From Lagopus muta (lineage: Eukaryota > Chordata > Aves > Galliformes > Phasianidae), in NCBI RefSeq assembly GCF_023343835.1, contig NC_064447.1, forward strand, positions 7,766,001 through 7,830,000: a stretch of DNA of 64,000 bases. The letters are read 5' to 3'. A program made the position numbers and the translations under genes. The notes beneath the pieces were generated by a model. It worked only from the letters and a program-made list of their open reading frames with translations. It was not told where the DNA came from and did no database searches. Shown piece by piece: positions 24,501-53,972 of the stretch; the first letter of the stretch is position 1, and each line of letters opens with the position of its first letter.

Positions 24501-26911
24501 AAATACAAGGACAATTTTGTGACACAGCTCATGGCTTTTCTTAGTAAACTAAGCTTTAAGGAAAGTAACAAAGTGGAAATTCCTTCTAGTTCTGTGATTT
24601 GCCTTTCATCTTTGGTAAGAATTATTTTGATGAAGATTTTACTTCCATAAAAAATTGGCAACGTGATTTAGTTGGCAACATTTAGTTTACCCTTAGAAGT
24701 TTCACTGCAAGGATGGATGAAGGCAGTGAGTAAGCTGTTCTGGGCTTTGAGACTAAGATGTGCTGATAATTCTACTTTTTTTCTCTATAGGTGGTCTGGA
24801 TTAAAGGACATGGCCATAAGAGAATTGTGGTACTGAAAAATGATATGAAAAGTAAGTCATTTCAATTTTCAGTCAGTATCTTGGTTTCCTTTTTTCTTTA
24901 AGAGGTGACTTCAGTAAATGAACCAAATGAACTTGCCTTTTTGTAGCTCGTTTTAGCTCACCTAGTTTTCCCCCTGCTGATCATGTGGATGATCATGGAA
25001 ATCAACTTGATGACCATAATGGACATATTATGGAGACCCCAGGATCAACCTCATCAATGGAATTAAGTCTAGGAACACCTAGCAATGGTAATGCAAAATT
25101 GATTTGTATGAGAAATTGCTTATCTTTAGGGAAATAAGCAGAGTAAGCAAAGCAGCATGGGGAAAGCTGTGTGAGTTAGTAGGTAAAATATTTGCCAGAA
25201 ACGTTTCTTGGCTTGAAAGCTGTTGATCTTATTCCAGGCTGTATAGTTGCGTGTCCTTTTGAGAAAGGCATCTGTTGTTCTCAGCTATCAGCATGTATAT
25301 TGCCACTGCAAAATTGTTTCCTGTGGATTTTAGTAGAAGTTTCATCAGTCTGTATGGGGTAAAGCTAATGAGAATCTGGTCAGTAGTGGTTTCTGCTAGG
25401 ACTGTTTTTATCTCCTGCCTCCGGTGAGAATTCAGTGATCTTTCTGGGTTAGGTTTTTTTTTTCCATGTATGTACTTGCCAGTTCTGATGGCAGTCCTGT
25501 TAGTGTTGGTCTGACTCCTAATAAGAGAACTAGGATATACTGAGCTCACAGTTTGTCTTGCAGTGGTCTCTGGTTCTTTCTTTTTATTACCTCTAGTTTC
25601 AAGAACTTGAGGTGGTTCTTGAGGTGTAGAAGTCTAGGCTTGTGCATTTTAGTAAGAGCAAGTTACTTTATTTTGAAACTTTTGACTTAATTTTCACGTT
25701 TAAACATTGGTATGTAAATAGCTGATAAGATATCAGTAGCTTTGCAGGGGAGTTGTCTGGTAAGTGACTCTTCTGTTCCTCAGCTATGTTTGTTACTCAA
25801 GTTTGGAAAACACCAGATTTTGCTCTGGGGTGTATCTACTCAGACAAGCACTAAGTGTAATATAGTTTTGTTTTGTCGTATTGTAATTAAGTTTAGTTAG
25901 ATGCTTTTCAACCTAACAAAGTGAAGTCAGCATGATAGCTCCTAAATCATTATGTTTGAGGAGTTTGCATTTAGCAGTAATTGCAGATACCAGCTTACAG
26001 ATACCTTGAAAGATGTTCCCTTGTTTTTGTAGCTCCTAATCAAACCGAGCAAGAACTTCTTTGCCTCACAAATACATCTCCTGTTGACCTGTTGTGTGAG
26101 CCAGTTCCTTCCTGCTTACCATCTCCCCAGCTGAGACCTGATCCAGTGGTTCTTGAGTCTGCTGACCTAATTCAGTTTGAGGAACGTCCTGTACCCCTCT
26201 CTGGTAGGAGCTTGCTTGCCTTATTGTATTACTGTGGTGATTTGTACATCCCACAAAACAGAACATAAATCTATATATCCTCCAGAAGAATGTATTGGAG
26301 GTGCTGATGCCTTCTGTGAGATGCTTTTGATTATTGACAATAAGTGGCCTTCAGTGATACTCCAGGGTGACTTCTGTAGGCACCTTATACCCCCACCACT
26401 GAAACTGCATTTTGCTAAACTGTAGCAGCCTTTTACCAATAAATCCATAGGGCTTTTTGAGCAATGAGAATTAAATTTAACCTCTGAGAGAGTATGCAGT
26501 ACAGACAGTAGAGCGTAAAGCAAATGTCCCACCAGTTGCAGAGATGAACATAACATAGTTCCTTGTTTTGACTCAAGCCAATGAGTTCTTTTAAACACTT
26601 CTCTGGTAGTAGATAATTAGGTATTCCCTTTTCCCAAGAGCAGTGCATTAATAAGTTGAATTGCTTTGTTTATTTTAGAGATGATGATTTTAACAGAAGA
26701 AGAAAAACAAAGAATTGTTACCACAGCTCAAGAGAAATTGACCTCTGGTTCTGTGGCATCTAGCACTGCAGAGAATACTTCAGTGCCTCCCTGTCACTCC
26801 TCTGAAACGCAACTAAACAAGGAAGCAATGGACAGCCCAGCCAAAAAGCAACATAAAAACAAGGTGAAATTGGCAGCAAATTTCTCACTTGCACCTGTAA
26901 CAAAGCTTTAA
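6411..26911 (+). CDS. MARF1: MARF1, meiosis regulator and mRNA stability factor 1 (26 coding exons, complete)
   Basis: MARF1 (Limkain b1, KIAA0430) degrades RNA in the cytoplasm. In mouse oocytes it silences retrotransposons and controls meiosis. Coding exons: 6411-6554, 7988-8650, 9547-9721, 10187-10413, 11149-11266, 11972-12144, 12899-13333, 13957-14117, 14205-14366, 15039-15228, 15699-15877, 16778-16858, 17165-17401, 18114-18233, 18574-18749, 18972-19192, 19902-20044, 21336-21469, 21978-22180, 22655-22882, 23565-23795, 23894-24106, 24791-24851, 24947-25087, 26033-26203 and 26679-26911. They sum to 5220 bases (1739 residues plus stop) with every splice phase consistent; the human protein is of nearly the same length. 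The start is the second of two adjacent ATGs (6408, 6411), chosen because the family begins M-E-G-N. Domain order is N-terminal Cys/His-rich region, NYN nuclease, RRM1, Ser-rich linker, RRM2, eight LOTUS modules, C-terminal tail. No frameshift or internal stop was found. Apart from the scrap at 13627-13700, I recognise nothing else in the introns. Confidence 0.96.
7988..9721 (+). CDS. MARF1: MARF1 coding exons 2-3 (7988-8650, 9547-9721), N-terminal Cys/His-rich region
   Basis: These exons cover residues 49-328. The large exon is rich in Cys and His ([37 protein letters not shown]). This spacing resembles metal-binding knuckles, although no named domain is assigned. The second exon carries the conserved [10 protein letters not shown] stretch and [10 protein letters not shown]. 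The join is CTGAACAAG|GTTTGT to AACAG|CCAACC. The large exon has few splice-frame constraints and diverges from mammals more than the downstream domains. Confidence 0.9.
10187..12144 (+). CDS. MARF1: MARF1 coding exons 4-6 (10187-10413, 11149-11266, 11972-12144), NYN ribonuclease domain
   Basis: Residues about 344-490 form the NYN (PIN-like) fold. Acidic residues typical of the metal site are all present: D350 in FWDIEN, D387 in [10 protein letters not shown]418/D419 in NAADDKLRQ and D444 in [10 protein letters not shown]. The strand-helix order (GVFWDIEN ... FICVCDI ... TVVLVSTDVNF ... FRIILVHKN) is that of active NYN nucleases, so catalytic competence is expected. Exon joins are phase 0 at 10413|11149, phase 1 at 11266|11972 and phase 0 at 12144|12899. 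Confidence 0.94.
12899..13333 (+). CDS. MARF1: MARF1 coding exon 7, RRM1 and following linker
   Basis: The first 80 codons (residues about 505-583) form an RNA-recognition motif. LLYVYNLP is the RNP2-type first strand. [12 protein letters not shown] is the last strand. The third-strand RNP1 is atypical (SSAILRFLN), so RNA contact may not be canonical. The rest is Lys/Ser-rich and disordered ([11 protein letters not shown]). The exon is 145 codons, phase 0 at both ends. Confidence 0.92.
13627..13700 (-). mobile_element. degenerate CR1 3'-end scrap in a MARF1 intron
   Basis: The plus strand reads gaatcatgaatcagactggc then ttgaagggaccttgtagat. This is a mutated form of the inverted CR1 3' end (gaatcatagaatggcttggg ... 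ggaagggacct). Orientation is therefore minus. It is much more diverged than the copy at 46.5 kb, so an older insertion. Only the 3' 70 or so bases are recognisable. Confidence 0.6.
13957..14366 (+). CDS. MARF1: MARF1 coding exons 8-9 (13957-14117, 14205-14366), Ser/Thr-rich linker
   Basis: Residues about 646-753 are low-complexity and poorly conserved until [13 protein letters not shown], which is conserved in MARF1. The intron between the exons is very short (87 bases). The final exon ends inside an Arg codon (TCT CG|GTAAGT). Confidence 0.88.
15039..15877 (+). CDS. MARF1: MARF1 coding exons 10-11 (15039-15228, 15699-15877), RRM2
   Basis: Residues about 754-875. After a Ser/Pro lead-in and DCPDPFANG, residues 788-868 form RRM2. 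[19 protein letters not shown] is the first strand and helix. KVKCVELSP and YQLKATVQM are the middle strands. [12 protein letters not shown] is the end. The RRM is split by an intron after the Lys codon AAG, in phase 0. Confidence 0.92.
16778..24851 (+). CDS. MARF1: MARF1 coding exons 12-23, tandem LOTUS (OST-HTH) modules
   Basis: Twelve exons (16778-16858 through 24791-24851) encode residues about 876-1559, read as eight LOTUS winged-helix modules. Approximate starts are 880, 985, 1090, 1170, 1250, 1320, 1395 and 1470. Modules 3 and 5 share [10 protein letters not shown] / [14 protein letters not shown] and end [10 protein letters not shown] / [11 protein letters not shown]. Modules 7 and 8 carry [19 protein letters not shown] and [16 protein letters not shown]. 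In the family these domains bind RNA, and the array supplies RNA targeting for the NYN nuclease. Several modules correspond to one exon each in phase 0 (22655-22882, 23565-23795, 23894-24106), consistent with growth by exon duplication. Confidence 0.94.
24947..26911 (+). CDS. MARF1: MARF1 coding exons 24-26 (24947-25087, 26033-26203, 26679-26911), C-terminal tail
   Basis: Residues about 1559-1739. The first exon is fast-evolving and acidic ([16 protein letters not shown]). The middle exon has the conserved [20 protein letters not shown] and LIQFEERP. The last exon ends [15 protein letters not shown] followed by TAA at 26909-26911, nearly identical to mammals. Tail conservation after a variable segment suggests a protein-binding motif, such as the decapping-cofactor contact reported for MARF1, but the contact residues are not identified here. 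Confidence 0.92.
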
Positions 26912-29115
26912 CTCTTTCTTTGAGTGTGGAAACAAATACCTATAACTCTGCACAAAGTCAAGCTATTTGCTAGCCCTTATGTATTTTAAGGAAAGGCCTA
27001 GAAGAATCAGTTTGTATTTAAGTGTGTTCTGTGAAGATTTTGTTCATTGTACACTGAACACAGCTATTAGCAGAGCAGAATTTTTTCTATTATTTTGGAA
27101 AGAAAATCCAGCTTTCATTAAATTATTCTTAAATTTTACAGTTTTTCATAAATGTGTGTTCAGTAAGAGCAAAACATGAATTGAACTGAAACAGAGCAGA
27201 TTTTATTTTCCTTAAGCCTCGTTGGTGGCGTAATCATACATGTAGCATATTACACTCTATAGGCTGTTGCTTACTGGTATTGTTTCAGACAGTATTAATG
27301 CATGATCTGTCTTTCAAAAGCCTGTTAAGAAGTTTTAACTTGCTGACCTGCAGTGATAAGAGTGAGGGAGTTGATTGTCCTCCAGGGGATAAATGCGTTC
27401 TCTGCCCTTTCAGATGACTGGTAGCTGCATTGTAAGTTCTTCTGGGTTCAAGATGTCTGTAGGAGATTATGTGGACTTCTTTTTTGTAAAAACTTGTTTT
27501 AAATATTTTCTGTACTTCTCAGTTCCATTTAGGAGCTTCCTAGGACGCTGATGTTTTAAGCTTCCCTTTTAAGTTTAGTTCCAGTCTGGCATGGATTTGG
27601 TTAAGGAAGAGACTGCCTTGGTGTCATGAGTTTGAGATACAGACACACATTTTACTGTGTCTAGTAATGAAGTTAAGATGATTCTGATATTTCTGAAATA
27701 TGCATTGAATGCATAAATGACAGATAGTGGAGCAGGTCCTATTAAAATGTTTTGTGCTGGAAGGTATTGATGCTATTTTCACCTGTAAGGAAAGTTCTAA
27801 CTACACGTGGAAAATCTAAGGTTGTTCTGCTTAACCTTATTTTCAATTTTTAAGCATCTTTGGTAAATGGGAAGCTTATTCTTCAGTGTGCTGTCTTTTA
27901 GCTGTGTCTGTTTTTATTCTGAAACTTACTCCTAGTGTCGGAAGCTTTTTTCAATTTGTGGTATCTTGTGTTGGCTTTTCAAAGGGCCAGATTTGGAAGA
28001 GAGATTAAGTCAGTGGATGACCTCAACTCTAGTTAGCAGTGTGTGAGACTTCATACCCATACTGGGTAACCATGGCATTTACAATGGGTTGTATTTGCCA
28101 GGCAGCAAATAAATTGCTTGATGTATTGAAAGAACCTGTACCTGAGGGATCCCACTGGCCAACTGTTTTTTTTCTTAAGGTGGATTCTATTGTAATATGC
28201 AAGGAATGAACATGGGCTCTAATTTTTCAGCCAGCAACAGGAAATGCCACTGAATATAATGGCTATAGACAGAATTTTACTAGTTGGATTTTGTTATAAA
28301 ATCTTTTAAATTTAGACTCGCATTACCTGTAATAAATTTATAGCCATTGTGAATGCAGAGAAACACTTGGAAGTTTTTCTGAGCATTGTGGCACAGTATC
28401 TGAGTCCTTAGTAAATCTCTGCAGACATCCTGCTGTGGAAAGTGAAATTTAGAAGTAAGCTTTCTTGGAATGCTTTTAATAAGTTTGAGTTAAATGCAAG
28501 AATATCTGCTTTCACCTTACGTTTGATGAAGTTGATGCTGAGCACTTAGATTTTTGTTTCAGATGAACATATGTTGGAGAAAAAATGTTTTCATAAGTTG
28601 CAGCTCCAAGTTATCTAAAATACTGAAGAACCGGTTCTTTGCTTCAGAGAAAGATGATTTGTCAAAGTGAGTCTGGTTTGAACCATTTGTGGAGGTCAGC
28701 ATATCTTTTCTGGGTTCATGTGATTCTGATGAAATTGCTGTTTGAAAGTAATAGAATAATACTTTTGAGAAGTTGTGTTCATAGTGTAACAAAATAGCTA
28801 TTTGAATTGCAATATATTTTTTTATCCAAAGGGTTAAATGAATGATGTGACTTACAGATTTAAAAGTATTACAACCATGAAGTTCTTTAACAATTAAATG
28901 TACTACTTCAAATTCATGTCTGTTTAAAAAAAAGAAAAAGAAAATTGTCACTGAAGCCCTCAATTTATGCACTATCTTTTTCTTGGAGTGGGAGGGAGAA
29001 GAAATTCTTTTCTTAGCTGTCTACTTTGTTTGGACACTTTATTTTGTGGCTCAAGTGCTGTTTTGTGTGTTGGGACCAAACAGTTGTGTCAATAAAATTT
29101 TCAAGCAAGCATAAC
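26912..29115 (+). other. MARF1: MARF1 3' untranslated region
   Basis: About 2.2 kb of AT-rich sequence after the stop contains no splice-bounded exon. AATAAA-type signals occur near 28109 and 28330 and as a clean AATAAA at 29091-29096. The last is taken as the main site, with cleavage some 15-25 bases on. Shorter 3' ends are possible. Confidence 0.7.
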
Positions 29116-29390
29116 TCTTGTCCTTTTCTGAAGAAATAGAGGGGGGAAAAAGAGAAACTTTTCTGAAGTCCTTAATTCACTCTTACTCAGTGTTTAATCA
29201 TCCAGACAGAGCAGAGTGCTGACTCTGAGGCTCAATGGCAATGAAAGAAATTCCTTGAGTCCATAATCTATTCTGGAGAATGAGTGTTTCAACACTTGCA
29301 GTTCTGCTATTACTAGATGCACTTAGTCATTCTTCCTGTTCCTCATCAGCATCAATTATGGCTGCTTCTTTGAAGGAACCTCTAAGAGTT
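29020..29390 (-). other. candidate minus-strand terminal exon with own poly(A) signal
   Basis: On the minus strand a good acceptor (CTTTTTTCCCTTCAG) opens an exon at 29390. In one frame it reads TLRGSFKEAAIIDADEEQEE then TGA (29327-29329). About 290 bases on lies a minus-strand AATAAA (29043-29038). The frame needs a preceding exon that leaves two bases, which BMERB1 exons ending at 38294 and 53812 both do. The alternative BMERB1 phase from 36682 also gives a short open tail. I do not recognise the peptide. It could be an alternative last exon of BMERB1 overlapping MARF1's 3' end, or chance. Confidence 0.25.
29091..29096 (+). terminator. MARF1: poly(A) signal AATAAA for MARF1
   Basis: A canonical hexamer is followed within 30 bases by a T/G-rich stretch (cttgtccttttctg). 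It is the last strong plus-strand signal before the sequence character changes. Confidence 0.65.
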
Positions 29391-29787
29391 CTGAAGGGAA
29401 AAAAGGAGCAAAGTATAAATGGAACAGATAGAAAGAAATAGATGTTCTCTTGAGTTTTAATCTCACTTGGAAATGTTAAGATAGAGATGTGATTAATGTA
29501 GTACACATCCAACTAGTAAGACGTCTTGCTGTGCATTAAAGTTATCCAGTCTTTTTGGGTAAAACAGCCTTGTCTTCTAGCTTGCTGAGGATGGTAGTTA
29601 ACCAGGAGCTGCAAGTTTGGCATGGAAGTTGTTCTGCTGCTTCACTAGACAGCTTTGAACAAGTAGTTAAAATATGCAACTAAATTGGATTATTACATCT
29701 CATTTTTTATGGACAGAAGTAAAGAGCTGCATGAGATCTAAGTACATTCATTAATGGAACTGTCAAAAGGAATTTCTGCTAGAGTAA

Positions 29788-30662
29788 ATGTCTGCCCCAG
29801 GTGAATGGTTGTTTGACCTCATAGGATACTTGTTCAGTCAACAGTTTTAAAGTAACTGCTTAGGTATTTAACACAACATAATTAGTGTAATAAACACCTT
29901 TCTCCAAAAAGAGGAGTGGGAAAGTGGTAAGAACTTTATCTAAAGCATAAGAAACACTACAGACAAATCGTGCTGTCACTGCTCTAACTTCACTCTTTTG
30001 GTAGTTGTGAACGTTTTTATGTGAATAAAATCCTCATGCCACATTACGTGTTTAACTGCAAAAGGTGAGTTTGATTTTTGTTTTTCTTGCTGTGAATGTT
30101 CTCATCTTCATTCTCTTGTCATCTGTTTAAATCAATTAAAGTTATGATTAAATTAACTATTTCAGAATGATTTGCTTTTTTGCCTTTTAATAATGCAATT
30201 GCATGGTGAGCTGTGCTTTAACTCATTTCTCTTCATGTCTAGAAATCGCAACAAGAGATACAGGCATAAGGTCAGAGTTGGAGATAGAGTTGGGGGCATC
30301 AGGCTTAGCTGCTGTTTCAGGTACAGTGTGGAATGATTTGGCCAAGAAATGACAGTACTGTCTGTATTCTAGACAGGATCAGGGGTTTGGTTCTGGGTGG
30401 TGTGGTGTGGATTGAACCTGAGCTACCCTGCCTTGCTTAGCTTTGATAGCCGCTTACAGAAAAGTGAATGGCCAAAGAGTGTTTGCATCAGTGAAGCCCG
30501 CTTATCAGTCTGGTAAGTAACCCTGTTGGCTTCTTAATCTTGTCAATTTCTTCTGCCTTGCACTTGAAAAGCCTTGTGTCTTTGCAACTAAACTTTTGCA
30601 ATTGGAATACTTTATTTCTTTTGTGCCTTTGAAAACTAGAGGTCAGTTCTGGCTTTGAATGA
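29788..30662 (+). CDS. candidate four-exon small protein gene (61 residues), unrecognised
   Basis: ATG at 29788, directly after an in-frame TAA, gives MSAP plus one base, then a donor (CCCCAG|GTGAAT, edge 29800). The following exons are 30243-30320 (acceptor tcttcatgtctag, donor CAG|GTACAG), 30441-30512 (acceptor ccttgcttag, donor CTG|GTAAGT) and 30640-30662, which ends in TGA. All joins keep the same phase. The product has an Ala/Gly-rich hydrophobic stretch (LGASGLAAVSALIAAY) followed by a basic segment (RKVNGQRVF). That could be a short membrane or mitochondrial-type anchor, but I know no family match. The start context is weak (T at -3), no CpG promoter is nearby and no close poly(A) signal is seen. 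A competing exon at 30005-30064 would break the frame. Sequence alone does not prove expression. Confidence 0.27.
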
Positions 30663-32800
30663 CTTCAACGCTTGGCCCAGCTATCAGTTCAGGGTACTGT
30701 GTGCCAATTGAAGGGTGCTGATGTACTCAGTCAACGCTTTACTGGTGTGTGTGTGTATATATAATATGGTGTGCTACATTGTGCAGATGTGTGCAGCTGA
30801 GGTAACTAGAGATCTTACTCTTCTACAGTGTTCTAGTATTTGTTGAGAGGATGTGGTACAATGCCAAATCCTTTCCAGCGTGCACTGCTACAGTGAATGT
30901 AGTATTCTTGTACGGACTGCGTTCATGTTTAGAATCATGTGAATGAAGGAAGTAAAACTTTTTAAGAGTAGTATAAACACAACGTGTGAAAGGAATTCAG
31001 AGAGAAGCTTTAAAGTTGAAGTTCTTCGAACCTTCAAATTCCTCTCAAATACATTCATGATCAGAAACACGTATTAACAGTTTGCCAGTGAGACTAATTT
31101 CCAGCTAGAACCAAATAGTTCTGTTCTCAGCTAGAACTTTCAGTCTTACCCACTGTAAGAAGTCTGAAATCCCTCAAGTTTTGCTGCCAAGAGTTAACTC
31201 TGGCTATTCATTAGCTGCCTTTGAAATTCAAGTCAAAACTAGCTGCTTCAGAGTCGGGACCATGTCTCTGAGGATGCAATTCTATATCTCATGTAGAATG
31301 AGCTCTAACTCATTTGAAGCAGTAGACTTCAGTCAACTGTAAGTGCCTTGTAGTGCCAATAGCATGGCTTGAGATCAAACTGAGTAGAATATTGGGAGAA
31401 CTGTTCTCCTTAACTGTCTGCACGGCTGCAAATGGAAGTGTGCTCTTATGTCTGTGTGAGAGGGCATGAAGTGTGACGAAAAACTGAATCACACGTGAAC
31501 TTAGTCACCCACAAAGGTGAAGGCGTGCCCAAGTACTTTCAGCCCTGCAGATCGGCCTGCAGCTGTATGGGACGTGATGCTGGTGTGTGCAGTGCTCTTG
31601 AAAAATAAGTAAACTACTATTTCATTTTGGAGGATGAGGGGAAGTGTTCCTGAAAGAACTTGGGAACTTGTATCTTGGGTAACAAGTCGTGAGTAACCTG
31701 CAGTCATTGGGACAGTCAGGCAGAGGAAGTCTGGATGGTACAATCTCTCTCTCCATGTATTGCTGGTTTTGAGCAGACATTCCTCAGTTGGGCTGCAGGG
31801 TTATGTTCAAAGCTTTCTGTTGAGCTGAACTGGATTTTGTTGGAATGATACCTGGTTCTATTGGGACCATTATTTTTCCAAATGTGGGGCTTGGAGCTGC
31901 AGGCTGCTGTGAGGTTTCAAAGCTGTCTGGGACAGTCACAACACTGGCTAACTATTTGCTCTCCTGTGGGGCCTGCTGGGGGAACTTTTTTTTTCTCAGT
32001 AAGAACCATTTCCTTGGCAGTACTAACTTAGCAAATCCTTTTTCTTGCAGAACAGTAATCCTTGTTTTGAAAAGTACAGCATGGTGAATGCATCCCACTG
32101 TAACCCACAACCACTTCCTTCGGTATTAAGAACAAAACAACACATGCTTAGTATAATACAGCAGCTTAGTTTATTTGGAAATACATTTAACTTTGCTGAA
32201 GAGTCAGCAGACCTAGGGGAAGGGTACAAGAGAACCATTTGCTGGTAGAACTACTGATCAGTACAAATAGCACTTCGTCACTTTTCCTGTTGCAAACTGA
32301 GATCCTTCCCAGAGCTTAGCCACGTTTACCAGCTCACAGAGAAGTGTTAATCTACCTCCAATTTTCCTCTCTCTGATGCCTTGCTGCCTTTTTGGCTGGA
32401 TGAACAGCCAGAACTTCAAGAAAAGGTTTTACATGCTTTGGTCAAACAGATTTCCTTTTTGCAGACCGTTGACAGGCATTGGAGAACTGGCTCTGAAATG
32501 TTGGCAGGTGCGCTGTGTGGCCACCTACATGTTCTTGTCTCAAGTTTTCTGCTGGTTTTGAACTGGGGGGGGGGGTGTGCACACTGTTCTGTATTCATTG
32601 GGTTATGGAAGCTGTGATACTTGAGGGTAAGTACTGTATTTTTGTCTCATTTCTTAACACAAGGACCAAGATTTCTCCACAGTTCCCAAGTTTAATTTGT
32701 TCAATCACAGCTGTTGTTTGAAGCAAACCATCAGGGCTCTGCTGTGTCCTGGATGGACAACACTGTACACCAGTGCTGCTGACCCCAGCTGAGAGCTCAG
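30663..32800. other. intergenic stretch between the MARF1 and BMERB1 3' ends
   Basis: Short open frames on both strands lack splice context. There is a short TG/TA run at about 30745-30765 and an uninterrupted G run near 32565-32574. No recognised gene or repeat family. Confidence 0.5.
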
Positions 32801-35296
32801 CCTTTTATTTTATTTTTAAAAGAAAATAACTTTACTGTGGAACAGCATTGCGAGCTCCCCATCCAAAGGAGCCACATAAGGAAAACCTTTCAGCTAAGGC
32901 AAAGTGCTTCTGGAAATAAAGTTTACTTTCATTAATACTGCTGTTTATCAAGTCCCTCAGGGCATATCATGTCCGCATTTGTTGGGCTTTTGCTTCATTT
33001 TAATTAGAGCTTTGTAGTCATGCCTGCTGAATCCCAGTGCTGCGTAGCTTCATTTTATGTCAGTGAAATTTTAATTACAGACCTATGTTTTGCTGATTGC
33101 TTTTTCTTTCTAAGGGAGTGGTGGTAGGCAGCTGTGTGGCTCATAGGACATATCCTGGTCATCAGCACAGCCTGGTTTAAACTCTCATGTTCTTAAGTCA
33201 CCTCTTGTCTTCTGATACCTGTATGTGAATCCCTTCACTTACTGGCATTTGCAATACTTGATTGTAACAGTGGACCCTTCTAAGGCTTCCCTGCAAGTTG
33301 TAATTTTTTAACTTCCCTTTGACTTTGTGATATCACACATCTATACCTTAAGACATCAGGAATTATCAGTATCTTAATAGGGTACCAGCAAATTCTGCTG
33401 AACTGACCAGAAGTCAGTGGTCGTTCCTTGCTCTCCCAAGTGTATTTTCCCCTATAGGCAAAGCAGTTCCACCCAGAACTCCCATAAGTACATGGGTGCT
33501 ATACAGCCTCCAATTCATACCAGACAGAGTAGCTGTTAACAACTACAGAGCCTTATATGTTGTGCATCAGCAAGGGTGTCCAACTGTATCTGACCATTCA
33601 GCCTTGGACGTGTTTTCTTTCCACATCTTTGAACAAAGTAAGTAATGTGCTTCATGTCTTAGTGGAAGCCTTTGGTGTTACTTCTTCCTCAACCCTTAAA
33701 TCTTAAGGATCTTGTCACCGCCAGTCCTGCGTCACAAGCGAGTCTGCAGTGATTCTGGAAATGCAAATGTTCTTCATTGAACCAGTCCAATTCTAGAGAG
33801 TTGTTTTTAATTTGAACAAGAACATATGGATTTACTTTTGATGGTGTTTCTCCTCAAAACTTGGTAAGATACTTTCTCTAAAAAACGTGTCTATTCTTTT
33901 TGGGTAGCTCTGTTGGTATTTTTCCTCTTTATGCATAACTTCTGTATACTTCTGTGGTTCTTTTGCATACAAGTGCACATTTAACTTGGCTGGTTTTGCA
34001 AAGTTGAAGCTACTCTTTAAAACTTTCTTACTTGAAGGACTTTTGCTATCGGTTTGTTACTTCTAAGCCTGAGATTGTTTTCACATTGTATCATGTACAT
34101 TTATTTTATTATTTACACCTATCACAATACACATAGTCACACACCAGCTACTGACAGCTAATATTAAATTCTACAAGTTTTAATCTGCATAGAGACCAGA
34201 AATGCATTAAATGGAGAAACACACAAGTCTTTCTGTATTGCCCTTAATTTTAAACCTATTTTGTGTAGAATATGATCATCTTCATACCACAAGTGTCTGC
34301 TTCTGTATTTTTATATTTGTCTTGTGGCCAATTTGTATTGGGTAGGTAATGTCTCCCCACACTTAATAGCTTCTATTTCTCATGGTCATTAATTATGCAA
34401 TTAATAGTTGGTTTTAAGCTATTAGTTAAATGTTGGTTCTGTGTTGGTGTGTTCAGCTCTTCTCCCAGCAGCCCACCACTGGCAGGTAATCTCATAATGC
34501 ATACAACTTTAGTAGGCAAAAAATTTTGCAATTACCCCTCTGACTCTGTGAAGTGAAGAGCTATGAGAGAAATCAGACAGCTGGAATAATCCTTTACATA
34601 CCAATCACTGTAGCTGTGCTTTCTAGAGCTTTACCAAGACTTACTTTTCCCAGTGAAAGCGTATTTTGAGTAACTCAGAAATCAGAGGGTATAAGATCTA
34701 TATCTACTTGCAGCATTCTTGTTACTGACATTTAGTTTTGAGAAACAATTCCAAGTGAAACTTCACAGCAAAGTAGTTAACTTACAAGCTAATGTGATGA
34801 TTATTTTGCATGTAACATCAGTTACCCTAAAATTGTTTAATTTAATCTATCAGTTGTCTTACATACTGCAGTGCTATTTGTGGCTCTTATTTTAAAAAGT
34901 AGCCAAAACAGAATATTCCAGCAAATGTTTGAGTGTTGTTTGTGAGAGGAGAAAGGTATACAACAAATTCTTATGAAGTGACCTACTAAAATTGCTTTTT
35001 TACACATTAGTTGATGAAACTTCTTTCACTTTTATCACAGGGATATTTTTGTTAACACTATTACAGATCTCTTCTGGTCACTGGACAGCCACTATATGGA
35101 TTTCTTGCTTTTTTAGGCATGCGTGTTGAGTGATCCATGCAACAGTGAAGAACCTGCCATTGTACATTCCATGTGTTACAGCTGCACCACAGTTGATCTT
35201 CATTCATTTAGTGGGATGCTGTTAGATGCCTCTACCCTACAGTTTCCTTCAGTGAAAACCTCTGAAAAGACAACAAACATGGTAGAGAGCCCAGAG
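32800..35296 (-). other. BMERB1: probable BMERB1 3' untranslated region
   Basis: AT-rich sequence follows the BMERB1 stop on the minus strand. Minus-strand AATAAA hexamers occur at 34100-34110 (two overlapping) and near 32804-32815. The 3' end could be at either. The range given assumes the more distal one. Nothing else is recognised here. Confidence 0.4.
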
Positions 35297-53972
<18,676 letters not shown>

